From: Magnetospirillum molischianum DSM 120
Lineage (GTDB): Bacteria > Pseudomonadota > Alphaproteobacteria > Rhodospirillales > Magnetospirillaceae
Direction of reading: 5' to 3'
DNA length: 64,000 nucleotides
NCBI RefSeq assembly: GCF_000294655.1
Contig: NZ_CAHP01000020.1
Span: 1 to 64,000 of the forward strand
The first letter of the stretch is position 1, and the number at the start of each line of letters is the position of its first letter. Under the pieces are notes generated by a model. The model saw nothing but the letters and a program-made list of their open reading frames with translations. It was not told where the DNA came from and did no database searches. Below are positions 25,649 to 34,470 of the stretch, piece after piece. Both the position numbers and the translations under genes were made by a program.

Positions 25649-27802
25649 TCAGAACTTGTAGCTGGTGCCGAGACCGAGGGTGCGGCCGCGGGCAAGGTTG
25701 CCATAGGTCATGCCGGGATAAGATGAATCCCCGTAGCCATAGAGGTCGTAGCGGTCGTTGAGCAGGTTGTCGCCCCAGGCATAGATTTCGGCGCTGGCGA
25801 TCATCAGGCCGAGATGGAGGTCGAGCTTGCCGTAGGGGGCAAGGTTGAAATGGTTTTGCACGTCGGCTGGTCTGCTGCCAGCCACCCGGTAGCTGATCCG
25901 CGCGTTGATGCCCGGCTCGGGCAAACCGAGGAAGTCGGGCAGGTCCTCGACATAGGCTAGGGCCATATTGCCGCTCCAGCGCGGTACGTCGGGGACTCTG
26001 CTGCCGGACGAGACGTCGCCGCCGCTGACCCCGGCCGCGTTGGAGGTGATCTCGGCGTAGGTGTAGGCGACGCCGCCCGATAGGGTGTAGCCGTTGCCGA
26101 AACGCCACGACCCTTCCAGTTCTGCGCCCTTACTCTCGGTGTCGGCGTTCAGTACCGAGGTGACGAAGGAAGTGCTGTCGTAGCTCATCATGTGGTCGTT
26201 CTTGACCCGGGTGAGGAACAGCGCGCTATTCAGGGTAAAGGGCTGGCGGGCAGGCTCGGATTTGAAGCCAAGTTCATAGGACTGCACCGTTGCCGATTTG
26301 TAGGGTACGCTGTCGGCGATCTGGCTGGCGTAATCGTTGAAGCCCGAGGATTTGTAGCCGCGCGACACCGTGCCGTAGAGATTGGTGTCCGCCGTCACCG
26401 CATAGGACAAGCCGACCCGTCCGGTCATGTAATTCGCATAGACACCGCGCTGGTCGTTGCTGTGTACCCCGGCCGCAGTGACATAATCGGCGTCGTAGCC
26501 CTTCCAGTCCCACGAATGGCGCAGGCCGCCTGTCACCTTCAGTGCATCAGTGAGTGGATAGGTCACTTCACCGAACATGCCTGCGCTGTCGGTGGTGAAA
26601 CGACGTTTGGCGTTGCGTGCACCCTGCGAGACATAGGCGCTGTCGAACGAGCGGTTGGAATGGCTGACATTGAGGCCGGAGACCCAGAACACTTCGGCTC
26701 CGGGCAGTGAGGTCAGACGCAGTTCCTGGCTGTAGGCCTGTTCGAACGCGGAATCGCGTACCAGCATCTCCATCGGGAAGCCGAACATCGCCTTGGTCAG
26801 GTCCCGATCGTAGGCCTTCCAGCCGATGAAATTGGTGGTGGTCGCAGCCGTCACCGAGGTCAGCCTACTGGCGCTCAGATCGTGGTTGACCTCGAGCGAG
26901 TAGCGGCCGTTGCTCTTGCGGTTCTCGTCGAAGACGTCAGGGGAGATGTCGAGAGCCGGATGGTCGCCGTAGGGGCGCAACATCATGACGTTGATGCCGC
27001 CGGTGCTGCGTTCCCCTTCCGCCGTCAGTAGGGCGTCGGTGCCGGTGCCCGCATCCCACAGCAGACTGCCGCGAAAGGCGAGATCGGTCATCTGGGTCAG
27101 CGGCTTGCCGTCCTGGGCGTTATCTACCCAGTAATCGGCGCCAGTACGGCGGACGGCGAGGCGGGCGGCGAGGCTATCACTGATTGGGCCGCTGATCGCC
27201 CCTTCCTCCAGATTCTGCATCTGCTGGCCGATCTCGCCCCGGACATAGCCTTCCATCACTCGGGTCGGCTTGCGGGTGGTGATGTTGATCGCGCCAGCCT
27301 CGCTGCCGCGGCCGAACAGGGTACCCTGCGGTCCCTTCAGCACCTCGACCTGATCAACGTCGAGCGTGCCGAGCGACAGGTTGCGCGACGACATCGAGAC
27401 GCCATCGACGTTCAGCACAACCGAATTGTCGTCCATGTTCATCTGATAGAGTGAGCCGACGCCGCGGATGCGGACGTTGTAATCGTTGGGGCCACCCGAC
27501 GAGTTGATGCTGACCCCGGTGACGTTGTGCAGCGCCTCGTCCACGTTCTGCATCCGCCCGGTCTCGACCGTATCTCCGTTGATCACGCTGAGTCCAAACG
27601 GAATGTCCTTGGCTTTTTCCTCACCGCGCCGGGCGGTCACCGTCACTGCCGGTAGCGCCACCGCCGTGCCGTCCTCGCCGATTGCCGTACTCTCGGCCTG
27701 CTCGGCCCATGCCAAGGAGGGGAGGGGAAGCTGTGCCGACAGGGCGAGCGACAGGGTCATCGCGCTGAATCGCGCCCGAGTGGAACCGTGGTTAAACTGC
27801 AT
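25649..27802 (-). CDS. TonB-dependent siderophore receptor (FyuA-like)
   Basis: This is the outer membrane importer of the iron-siderophore complex, energised by TonB. The 717-residue protein has a signal peptide (about 1-33) and a TonB box region with LPAVTVTARRGEEKAKDIPF. The plug domain has GVSINSSGGPNDYNVRIRG and VEVLKGPQGTLFGRGSEAGA. A barrel follows and ends in Phe (LGLGTSYKF). Layout and motifs match receptors for pesticin/yersiniabactin such as FyuA. The gene heads an operon with the permease and the type II thioesterase. No clear Fur box was found in the 74 bases before its start. Confidence 0.9.
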   Translation of the reverse strand: MQFNHGSTRARFSAMTLSLALSAQLPLPSLAWAEQAESTAIGEDGTAVALPAVTVTARRGEEKAKDIPFGLSVINGDTVETGRMQNVDEALHNVTGVSINSSGGPNDYNVRIRGVGSLYQMNMDDNSVVLNVDGVSMSSRNLSLGTLDVDQVEVLKGPQGTLFGRGSEAGAINITTRKPTRVMEGYVRGEIGQQMQNLEEGAISGPISDSLAARLAVRRTGADYWVDNAQDGKPLTQMTDLAFRGSLLWDAGTGTDALLTAEGERSTGGINVMMLRPYGDHPALDISPDVFDENRKSNGRYSLEVNHDLSASRLTSVTAATTTNFIGWKAYDRDLTKAMFGFPMEMLVRDSAFEQAYSQELRLTSLPGAEVFWVSGLNVSHSNRSFDSAYVSQGARNAKRRFTTDSAGMFGEVTYPLTDALKVTGGLRHSWDWKGYDADYVTAAGVHSNDQRGVYANYMTGRVGLSYAVTADTNLYGTVSRGYKSSGFNDYASQIADSVPYKSATVQSYELGFKSEPARQPFTLNSALFLTRVKNDHMMSYDSTSFVTSVLNADTESKGAELEGSWRFGNGYTLSGGVAYTYAEITSNAAGVSGGDVSSGSRVPDVPRWSGNMALAYVEDLPDFLGLPEPGINARISYRVAGSRPADVQNHFNLAPYGKLDLHLGLMIASAEIYAWGDNLLNDRYDLYGYGDSSYPGMTYGNLARGRTLGLGTSYKF

Positions 27803-27876
27803 GGTCTTGCACCGACATTGACGTTAACTCTTCTTTTAATTGTAGTGCGGGGTGACGGGACAGGCCCGCCGAGGGT

Positions 27877-30800
27877 TCAGATCGCGCCCATTTCAAATGT
27901 TTCTGCCGCTTCCGCCCTGGGGGTGGCCGTGGGGCGACCATGGGCGAGATGTTCGCTCAGGCCTGCGGCGAATCCGGCCAAAGTCGGGTTGGCGAACAAC
28001 AGCCGCAGCGGTGCAGGCGTGGGTGTCAGGCCGTCGCGACACAGCCGCTCGACGATACGGGTGGCGCGGAGGCTGTCGCCGCCGAGAAGGAAGAAATCGT
28101 CATCGCGGCCGACGTGCGGCTGGTCGAGGATCTCGGCCCAGACCGCAGCCAGTGCGGTTTCGAATTGGCCGCGCGGGGCGGATGCCGCGGTCGGACGGGC
28201 ACTAGCCGTGAACCAAGCCTGCACAGCGGCACGATCAACCTTGCCGTTGGCTGAAAGCGGTAGCCGATCTATCGCTTCGAGACGGGAGGGGATCATGTAT
28301 TCGGGCAGGCGGTCGGCTAGACCAGACCGCAGCCGAGCCTCGATTTCATTGACGCTGGCCATACCGGGATCGAACACCACCGCCGCTGCTAGTGCGTGGG
28401 GCGTGTCGAGCAGGACCGCGACGGCGTGGCGGACGTTAGGCAGGGAATGCAATGCCGCCTCGATCTCGCCCAGTTCGATGCGGTGGCCGCGCAGCTTGAT
28501 CTGGTGGTCGCGACGGCCAAGGAATTCAAGCAGCCCGCTGGGGCGGAAACGACCGAGATCGCCGGTGCGGTACCAGCGCCGACCGGCCTGGGTGACGAAA
28601 CGCTCGGAGGTTAACGCCGGGGCACCGCGATAGCCGACCGCCAGCCCGGCCCCGCCAATCCACAATTCACCCGGCACCCAATCGGGGCAATCCTGCCCGA
28701 GTGCGTTGACCACTCGGTAGGCTTGGTTGGGTAGGGGGACGCCATAGGGGATCGAGGTCCATCCGGCAGGTGCCTCACCCTCTACCTCGAATTGGTTGGA
28801 CCAGATCGCCGCCTCTGTCGCGCCGCCGAGCGCAGTGAATCGGCCGGAACCGGCGGTGGCGGCCGTCAGCCGTGGTGGCAGGTCTAGCCCGATCCAGTCG
28901 CCCGACAGTAGTGCCACCCGCAGCGGTAACGGCTCGACCGCGCGTTCGGCTGCCGTCAGCAGCATGTCGAGCAGGACCGGCACGCTGTTCCACACCGTGA
29001 CGCGGTGACGGCGGATCAATTCCAACCAAGCCGTTGCCTCGCGCCGGTCATCCTCTGGCACTACGACTACCGCGCCGCCGACACCGAGCAGGCCGAAGAT
29101 GTCGTAGACCGACAGGTCAAAATCGAGCGCCGATACCGCCAGCACCCGGTCGTCGGCGCCGATGCCGTGCTGGCGGGTGACTGCATCGATGGTATTGAGC
29201 GCGGCGCGGTGGGTGATCTCCACCCCTTTCGGCTCGCCGGTCGAGCCAGAGGTGAAGATGATGTAAGCGCTCTCCTCGCCGTTGCCGAGTACCGGCCGCT
29301 CGAGTGGAACGCGGTCAGCGCTGCTGGCGACAGTGGCAGCGGTGACGATCTGGCGGATACCGGCGGTAGTCAGGATGCGCTGTCGCCGTGCCGATGGCTG
29401 ATCGGGGCCGATCGGGACATAGCAGCCCCCGGCCGCCAGTACTCCCAGTACGGCCACGACCTGATCGGCGCCGCGCGGCAGCGACACCGCTACCGGCTCG
29501 CCGCGTTCCACTCCTTCGGCGCGCAATACGGCCGCCAGCCGCAGGGCGCGCCCGGCGAGTTCGCCATAGCAGATCTCGTGTCCATCGTCGAACAGCGCTG
29601 GCCGTTCCGGTCTGGCCCGAGCCAGATCAAAGAATGCCTGATGCAGCCCGCGTCCGGCTGGGGCGGCACGGGTCTCAACGTGGGCTTCGCGTCGTGTCCG
29701 CTGCCTGGTCGGTAGCGGATCGGGATCGGGCCGTTGCCACGCCGCCGGATCGACAGCCAGCTCTTCCAGCCAGCGGTGCTGTGCCGCGACCAGTTCGTCG
29801 AGCAGGCCGGGGGGGAACAGCCCCTCCACCACATCCCAGGTCAGCCGCAGGTCGCCGTCTAGTTCGTAAACCTGATGATCAAGCCACACCTGCGGGGTTT
29901 CGGAGAAGCCTCCTGCCGCCAAAGCGGGGAAGCCGGTTGGCGGGTCGCGCAGCACCTCGTCGGCGAGACCGAGCGTGCTGGTGAACACCACCGGCAAGGC
30001 GGCAGCCCGGCCTAAGCGGCAGCCACGCTCGCGCTGGACCCAGATCGAGGAGACGGCGCGATGCTCCAGCACCTCGGCCAGTTCGTCGCGCAGTCGCCGC
30101 GCCAAGGTCAGCAGGCTGTCGCCCGAACGAGGATGGACCGCTACCGGGGCCAGCGTGGTGAAATCGCCCAGTACCCGGTGGATATCGGGGTGAACGTCGC
30201 GGCGGTCGAACAGGGTGAGGTTGAGGGTCAGCGCCTCGCCTCCGCTCCAATGGGCCAGGGTGGCGGCATAGACCGTCAGCAGCAGCCCCGATGGGGTCAG
30301 GCCATGTTCACGCGCCCGCGTCCGCACCTCCTGCCAGCGTTCGGCCGATAGCCGGGTTTCATGGCGGTGGAACCGCACCGGGGCGAGAGTGGAGGGGTCG
30401 GCTGCGAGCGGCAGGGCCGGGGATGGTGGCAGATCGTCGAGCCGGGCGCGCCAATAGGCCTGGGCGCGTGCCACCTCCCCGGCGGCGGGGCTGGCCTGGA
30501 GGACATAATCGCGGAAGGATAGGCCAAGCGGCGGCAGGACGATGGCGGGATCGCGCATCAGCATCATCAACTCGCCCAACAACAGCTTGACGCTGAAACC
30601 GTCGAGCAGCATGTAATCGATGGCGATACCGAAGCGGCAGCGCTCGAGACCATAGCTGATCGCGTGCAGGTCGAAGGGTGGCCCGTCGCCGCGTTCGGCC
30701 GCCCATTGATCCCACCGTGCCCGCAAGTGCTGGCTGGCGGCTGCGGCGTCGGCTCCGGGCAGTTCCTCGCACGTGACCGTCACCGGCGGGGATTCGGAGC

Positions 30801-33800
30801 GGATTCGTTGCCGCCCGTCGCTGGTCAGCACCGCGCGCAGCATCTCGTGGTGTTCGACCAGCCGAGTCCAGGCTGTCGCGATCCGGTCCAGATCGACTGT
30901 CTCCCCGTCGAATTCCAGCGCGTAGGTGGTGCCGCACGCCAACGGTAGGCCGGACTCCCGTCCGGTCAGGTATGCCTGCTGCACCTCGGTCAGCGGAAAC
31001 GGTTCGGCGCGGTGGTCAATGTCGGGGAGAAGCGGGGCTGCGTCTACCACTGGGCTAGCCTCGCTCAGGCCGGTGACGAAATCGGCCAGCACCGGCCGGG
31101 CGAACAGCAGCCGCAACGGTTGTTCAGCCGATAGGCCATGCTGGCCCAGCCGGGCCACTAGTCGGGTCGCCAGCAGGCTGTCGCCACCGAGCATGAAGAA
31201 ATCGTCACTGCGCCGGACGCGTTCGAGCCCGAGCACCTCGCACCACAGGGTTGCGACCCGCTGTTCCCGCCCAGGGCGGGGCGGTTCGCCGACCTCGGGT
31301 CGGGTGGCGGCTGCCTCGGTCAGTAGAACTGCGAGGGCGGCGCGGTCGATCTTGCCGTTAGCCGATAGCGGCAGCGCATCATGCGCCACTAGGGTGGTGG
31401 GGATCATTGCCTCGGGCAGCCGTTCGGCCAGACCGGCGCGGATCGTTGCTATCGCCTCGGCCGGGGCATCTGGCTTCAGCACCAGCAGGGCGGCCAGGGT
31501 CGGTGGTTGGCCCACCGCCACCGCAACCGCCTGGCGTAGTTCGGGTAATGAGTGTAACGCAGCCTCGATTTCTCCTAATTCAATGCGGTGTCCCCGGATC
31601 TTGACCTGATGGTCCGCACGGCCAAGGAAGTCCAGCGTTCCGTCCGGCCAGTAGCGGCCGAGATCGCCGGTGCGGTACCAGCGCTGGCCGTCGGCCTGGA
31701 CGAAGCGTTGCGCCGTCAGCGCCGGATCGCCGCGATAGCCGGTGGCCAAGCCCGTGCCGCCGATCCACAATTCCCCCGTTACCCAGTCAGGGCAATCGCG
31801 CCCGCGCGGATCGACTACCCGGTAGTACTGGTTCTCCAGTGGGGTGCCATACGGGACCGACCGCCACGAACGCGGCGGTGTCGCTGGCACCTCCTGGGCG
31901 TTGGACCAGATCGCCGCTTCGGTTGCGCCACCCAGCGCGACCAGTCGGCCGGTGTCGGCTGTGGCGGCGGCGAGGCGTCCGGCGAGGTCGAGCCCGACCC
32001 AATCGCCCGAGGCCAGCGCCAGCCGTAGCGGCAATACCGTTTCCGTCCCTTCTACCGCCGTCAGCAGCATGTCGAGCAGCACCGGAACCGAATTCCACAG
32101 CGTTACCCGATGGCGGTGGATCAGATCGAGCCAAGCGGTGGCGTCACGCCGGTCCTCTTCTCCGACCATCACCACCGCTCCGCCGACTCCGAGCAGGCCG
32201 AATATGTCGTAAACCGACAGATCGAAATCGAGCGCCGACACCGCCAGAACCCGGTCGGCCGGGCCGATCCGATGGCGCTGGTTGATGGCGTCGATGGTGT
32301 TGGCTGCGGCGCGGTGGGTGACCTCCACCCCCTTCGGCTCGCCAGTCGAGCCCGAGGTGAAGATGATGTAGGCTGGCGCTTCTGGCGCGACCGCTACCGG
32401 CTGGTCGAGCGGCTGGCGTTGGGCGGCGGTGGCGAGGTCTATCGGCAGCAGGACGTGGCGAATGTCGGCGGTGCGCTGGATACGGGCCTGCCGGGTCTGT
32501 GGTTGGCCGATCCCGATCGGGACGTAGCAGCCCCCCGCTGCCAGTACCCCCAGCACCGCTATCACTTGGCCGATTCCGCGCGGCATCGTTACCATCACCG
32601 GGTCGCCCGGCCGCACCCCCCATTCCACCAGCAGGGCGGCGACCTGGAGGGCGTGGTGGGTCAGCGCACTGTAACTCAGTGTGCCCTGTCGCTCGATCAG
32701 TGCCACCTGCTCGGGCATCTCCCGCCCCAGGGCGAATATCGGGTCGTGCAGCAGGCGCGGCGGCAAAGGCGCAGCGGTGGCGTTGACTGCCGCCCGCACC
32801 GCCCGTTGTTCTGTCGGCAGCGCTGTCGTTACCGACTGCTCCCATGCTGCCGGAGTGGCGGCCAGGGTTTCGATTCGTTCGACATAGGCGGCGAACATCG
32901 CTGTGATCAGTCCCTCGGGGAACAGATCCTCCACCGCGTCCCAGGTCAACAGCAGCCCGCTTTCCAGTTCGTAAACCTGATGGTCGAGCCACACCTGCGG
33001 CGTCTGCGAGATCATGTGGCCGAGCCGACCGAGCACGGCACATGCCTCGTCGCCGAGCAACGGGATGCCAAGATTGCAGGCGAACACCACCGGGGCGAAG
33101 CTCCGCTCCCCCGGTCGCTGTCGGGCAAGGTCGCGCTGCACCCGCACTCCGGAATAGCCCGCATGGGCGATGTCGGCGTGCAGTCCGGCCTGGAGGGCGC
33201 GGGCACGATCGGCGAAAGTCTGTTCCGCGCCGCAATCGACCGCTAGCAGGAGCAGGTTGGTGAAATCGGCGACAACCTCCCCTAGCGCCGGATCGCCACC
33301 CTGGCGGTCGAACAATGGCAGGTTGAGCAGGAAGCGCGGGCTAGCGCTCCAGCGCGCCAGGATCTCGGCATAGGCGGTAGCCAATGTCAGCGCCGGGGTG
33401 AGGCGGTGGCAGGCGGCGTGGTTGCGTAGGTTTTCCCAGGCCGATGGACTCAGTCGGTGCTGATGGCGGCGAACGCGCGGCTGGGCGATCTCCTCCGGCT
33501 GCCGTCGCAGCGGTAGCGCCGGAGCACCAGGCCAATCAGCCAGCCGCCGCTGCCAATAGGCGCGGTCGGCGTCACGGTGGGCCGCCTTGCGTCGTTCCTC
33601 GTCTGCGAGATAGGCGGCGAAGCTCCATCCGGCCGGGGCTGGCGGCGCGGCATCGCGAGCATAGGCGGCGGCGAGGTCGCGCAGCAGAAGATGCAAGCTG
33701 TGGACGTCGGCGACCAGCAGGTCGAGGTCGAAATGAATCCGGGTCGCCCCGTCCGGCAGCATGCTCAGTTCTAGCCCGGCTACCTCGCCGACCTCGACCG

Positions 33801-34470
33801 CGAGGCGGCGGTGCGACAGGCGGTCGCGGGTGGCGGCGAGGGACGCTTCCACTGCCTCGGGCGCGTTGCCGCGCAGGTCATGTACCGGCAGTGGCGTAAC
33901 GGCTTGATCGCGTGGGCCGATGCTCTGGCTGCCATCCTCGTGGAAGCGGGCGCGCAGCATGCCATGACTCTGCCGCACCCGCCCCCATGCCGCCGCCAGC
34001 CGGTTTGGATCGACATGGTGCCCATCCAGTTCTAGGTAGGCGTGACAACCGACTCCGCCGAGCGGCTGATCGTCGCGGCGGCCGATCCAATAAGCGTGCT
34101 GGACGTCAGTGAGGGCGAAGGGGGTGCCGGCCTCCGTGTCGTTGGCCGCGTTGGCTTCGGTTTCCTGATTGGCTGCCATGGTCGTGGTCGGGGCGGTGGC
34201 GCTGATCAGCGCCCACCACGCAGCCAGTGTCGGGCGCTCAATCAGGGTAGAGAAGGTGACGGCCACCCCGGCCTGGCCCAGGCTGGCGACCAGCCGCATC
34301 ACCTGAAGCGAATCCAGCCCGGCCTCGATCAGGTCGTCGTCGTCACCCAGCGCACGGCCGGGATTGGATAGCAGCGGCCGGACCTGGAGCCGCAGCCAAT
34401 CGGGGGAGACAGGGGTGGACAACGAGGCGGCGGCCTTAGCCGACGCCGCCAGCGGCAGATCCTGTTTCAT
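27877..34470 (-). CDS. NRPS, ArCP-Cy-A-PCP-Cy-A-PCP, two cysteine modules
   Basis: A 2197-residue assembly-line enzyme. Domains in order: aryl carrier protein (20-90, Ser54 in EAGLDSLQ), Cy1 (125-540, DLLVADVHS), A1 (560-1050), PCP1 (Ser about 1096 in LGGDSLLA), Cy2 (1160-1590, DYMLLDGFS), A2 (1600-2090) and PCP2 (Ser about 2131 in LGGDSLRA). The A-domain pocket residues read DLYNLSLIW in both modules (FDLSVYD, WNSVP, ALASG or ALLSG, LGGATEAAIW), the known cysteine code. It should load salicylate, then add and cyclise two cysteines to thiazolines. HMWP2 of yersiniabactin has one A domain serving two Cy domains; here each module has its own. The start overlaps the ligase gene by four bases. 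No epimerase or embedded methyltransferase domain was seen. Confidence 0.92.
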   Translation of the reverse strand: MKQDLPLAASAKAAASLSTPVSPDWLRLQVRPLLSNPGRALGDDDDLIEAGLDSLQVMRLVASLGQAGVAVTFSTLIERPTLAAWWALISATAPTTTMAANQETEANAANDTEAGTPFALTDVQHAYWIGRRDDQPLGGVGCHAYLELDGHHVDPNRLAAAWGRVRQSHGMLRARFHEDGSQSIGPRDQAVTPLPVHDLRGNAPEAVEASLAATRDRLSHRRLAVEVGEVAGLELSMLPDGATRIHFDLDLLVADVHSLHLLLRDLAAAYARDAAPPAPAGWSFAAYLADEERRKAAHRDADRAYWQRRLADWPGAPALPLRRQPEEIAQPRVRRHQHRLSPSAWENLRNHAACHRLTPALTLATAYAEILARWSASPRFLLNLPLFDRQGGDPALGEVVADFTNLLLLAVDCGAEQTFADRARALQAGLHADIAHAGYSGVRVQRDLARQRPGERSFAPVVFACNLGIPLLGDEACAVLGRLGHMISQTPQVWLDHQVYELESGLLLTWDAVEDLFPEGLITAMFAAYVERIETLAATPAAWEQSVTTALPTEQRAVRAAVNATAAPLPPRLLHDPIFALGREMPEQVALIERQGTLSYSALTHHALQVAALLVEWGVRPGDPVMVTMPRGIGQVIAVLGVLAAGGCYVPIGIGQPQTRQARIQRTADIRHVLLPIDLATAAQRQPLDQPVAVAPEAPAYIIFTSGSTGEPKGVEVTHRAAANTIDAINQRHRIGPADRVLAVSALDFDLSVYDIFGLLGVGGAVVMVGEEDRRDATAWLDLIHRHRVTLWNSVPVLLDMLLTAVEGTETVLPLRLALASGDWVGLDLAGRLAAATADTGRLVALGGATEAAIWSNAQEVPATPPRSWRSVPYGTPLENQYYRVVDPRGRDCPDWVTGELWIGGTGLATGYRGDPALTAQRFVQADGQRWYRTGDLGRYWPDGTLDFLGRADHQVKIRGHRIELGEIEAALHSLPELRQAVAVAVGQPPTLAALLVLKPDAPAEAIATIRAGLAERLPEAMIPTTLVAHDALPLSANGKIDRAALAVLLTEAAATRPEVGEPPRPGREQRVATLWCEVLGLERVRRSDDFFMLGGDSLLATRLVARLGQHGLSAEQPLRLLFARPVLADFVTGLSEASPVVDAAPLLPDIDHRAEPFPLTEVQQAYLTGRESGLPLACGTTYALEFDGETVDLDRIATAWTRLVEHHEMLRAVLTSDGRQRIRSESPPVTVTCEELPGADAAAASQHLRARWDQWAAERGDGPPFDLHAISYGLERCRFGIAIDYMLLDGFSVKLLLGELMMLMRDPAIVLPPLGLSFRDYVLQASPAAGEVARAQAYWRARLDDLPPSPALPLAADPSTLAPVRFHRHETRLSAERWQEVRTRAREHGLTPSGLLLTVYAATLAHWSGGEALTLNLTLFDRRDVHPDIHRVLGDFTTLAPVAVHPRSGDSLLTLARRLRDELAEVLEHRAVSSIWVQRERGCRLGRAAALPVVFTSTLGLADEVLRDPPTGFPALAAGGFSETPQVWLDHQVYELDGDLRLTWDVVEGLFPPGLLDELVAAQHRWLEELAVDPAAWQRPDPDPLPTRQRTRREAHVETRAAPAGRGLHQAFFDLARARPERPALFDDGHEICYGELAGRALRLAAVLRAEGVERGEPVAVSLPRGADQVVAVLGVLAAGGCYVPIGPDQPSARRQRILTTAGIRQIVTAATVASSADRVPLERPVLGNGEESAYIIFTSGSTGEPKGVEITHRAALNTIDAVTRQHGIGADDRVLAVSALDFDLSVYDIFGLLGVGGAVVVVPEDDRREATAWLELIRRHRVTVWNSVPVLLDMLLTAAERAVEPLPLRVALLSGDWIGLDLPPRLTAATAGSGRFTALGGATEAAIWSNQFEVEGEAPAGWTSIPYGVPLPNQAYRVVNALGQDCPDWVPGELWIGGAGLAVGYRGAPALTSERFVTQAGRRWYRTGDLGRFRPSGLLEFLGRRDHQIKLRGHRIELGEIEAALHSLPNVRHAVAVLLDTPHALAAAVVFDPGMASVNEIEARLRSGLADRLPEYMIPSRLEAIDRLPLSANGKVDRAAVQAWFTASARPTAASAPRGQFETALAAVWAEILDQPHVGRDDDFFLLGGDSLRATRIVERLCRDGLTPTPAPLRLLFANPTLAGFAAGLSEHLAHGRPTATPRAEAAETFEMGAI

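Noticed and set aside
32110-33246. 378-codon plus-strand frame inside the NRPS region
   Set aside because: It is antisense to conserved A and Cy domains; high GC produces such open shadows.
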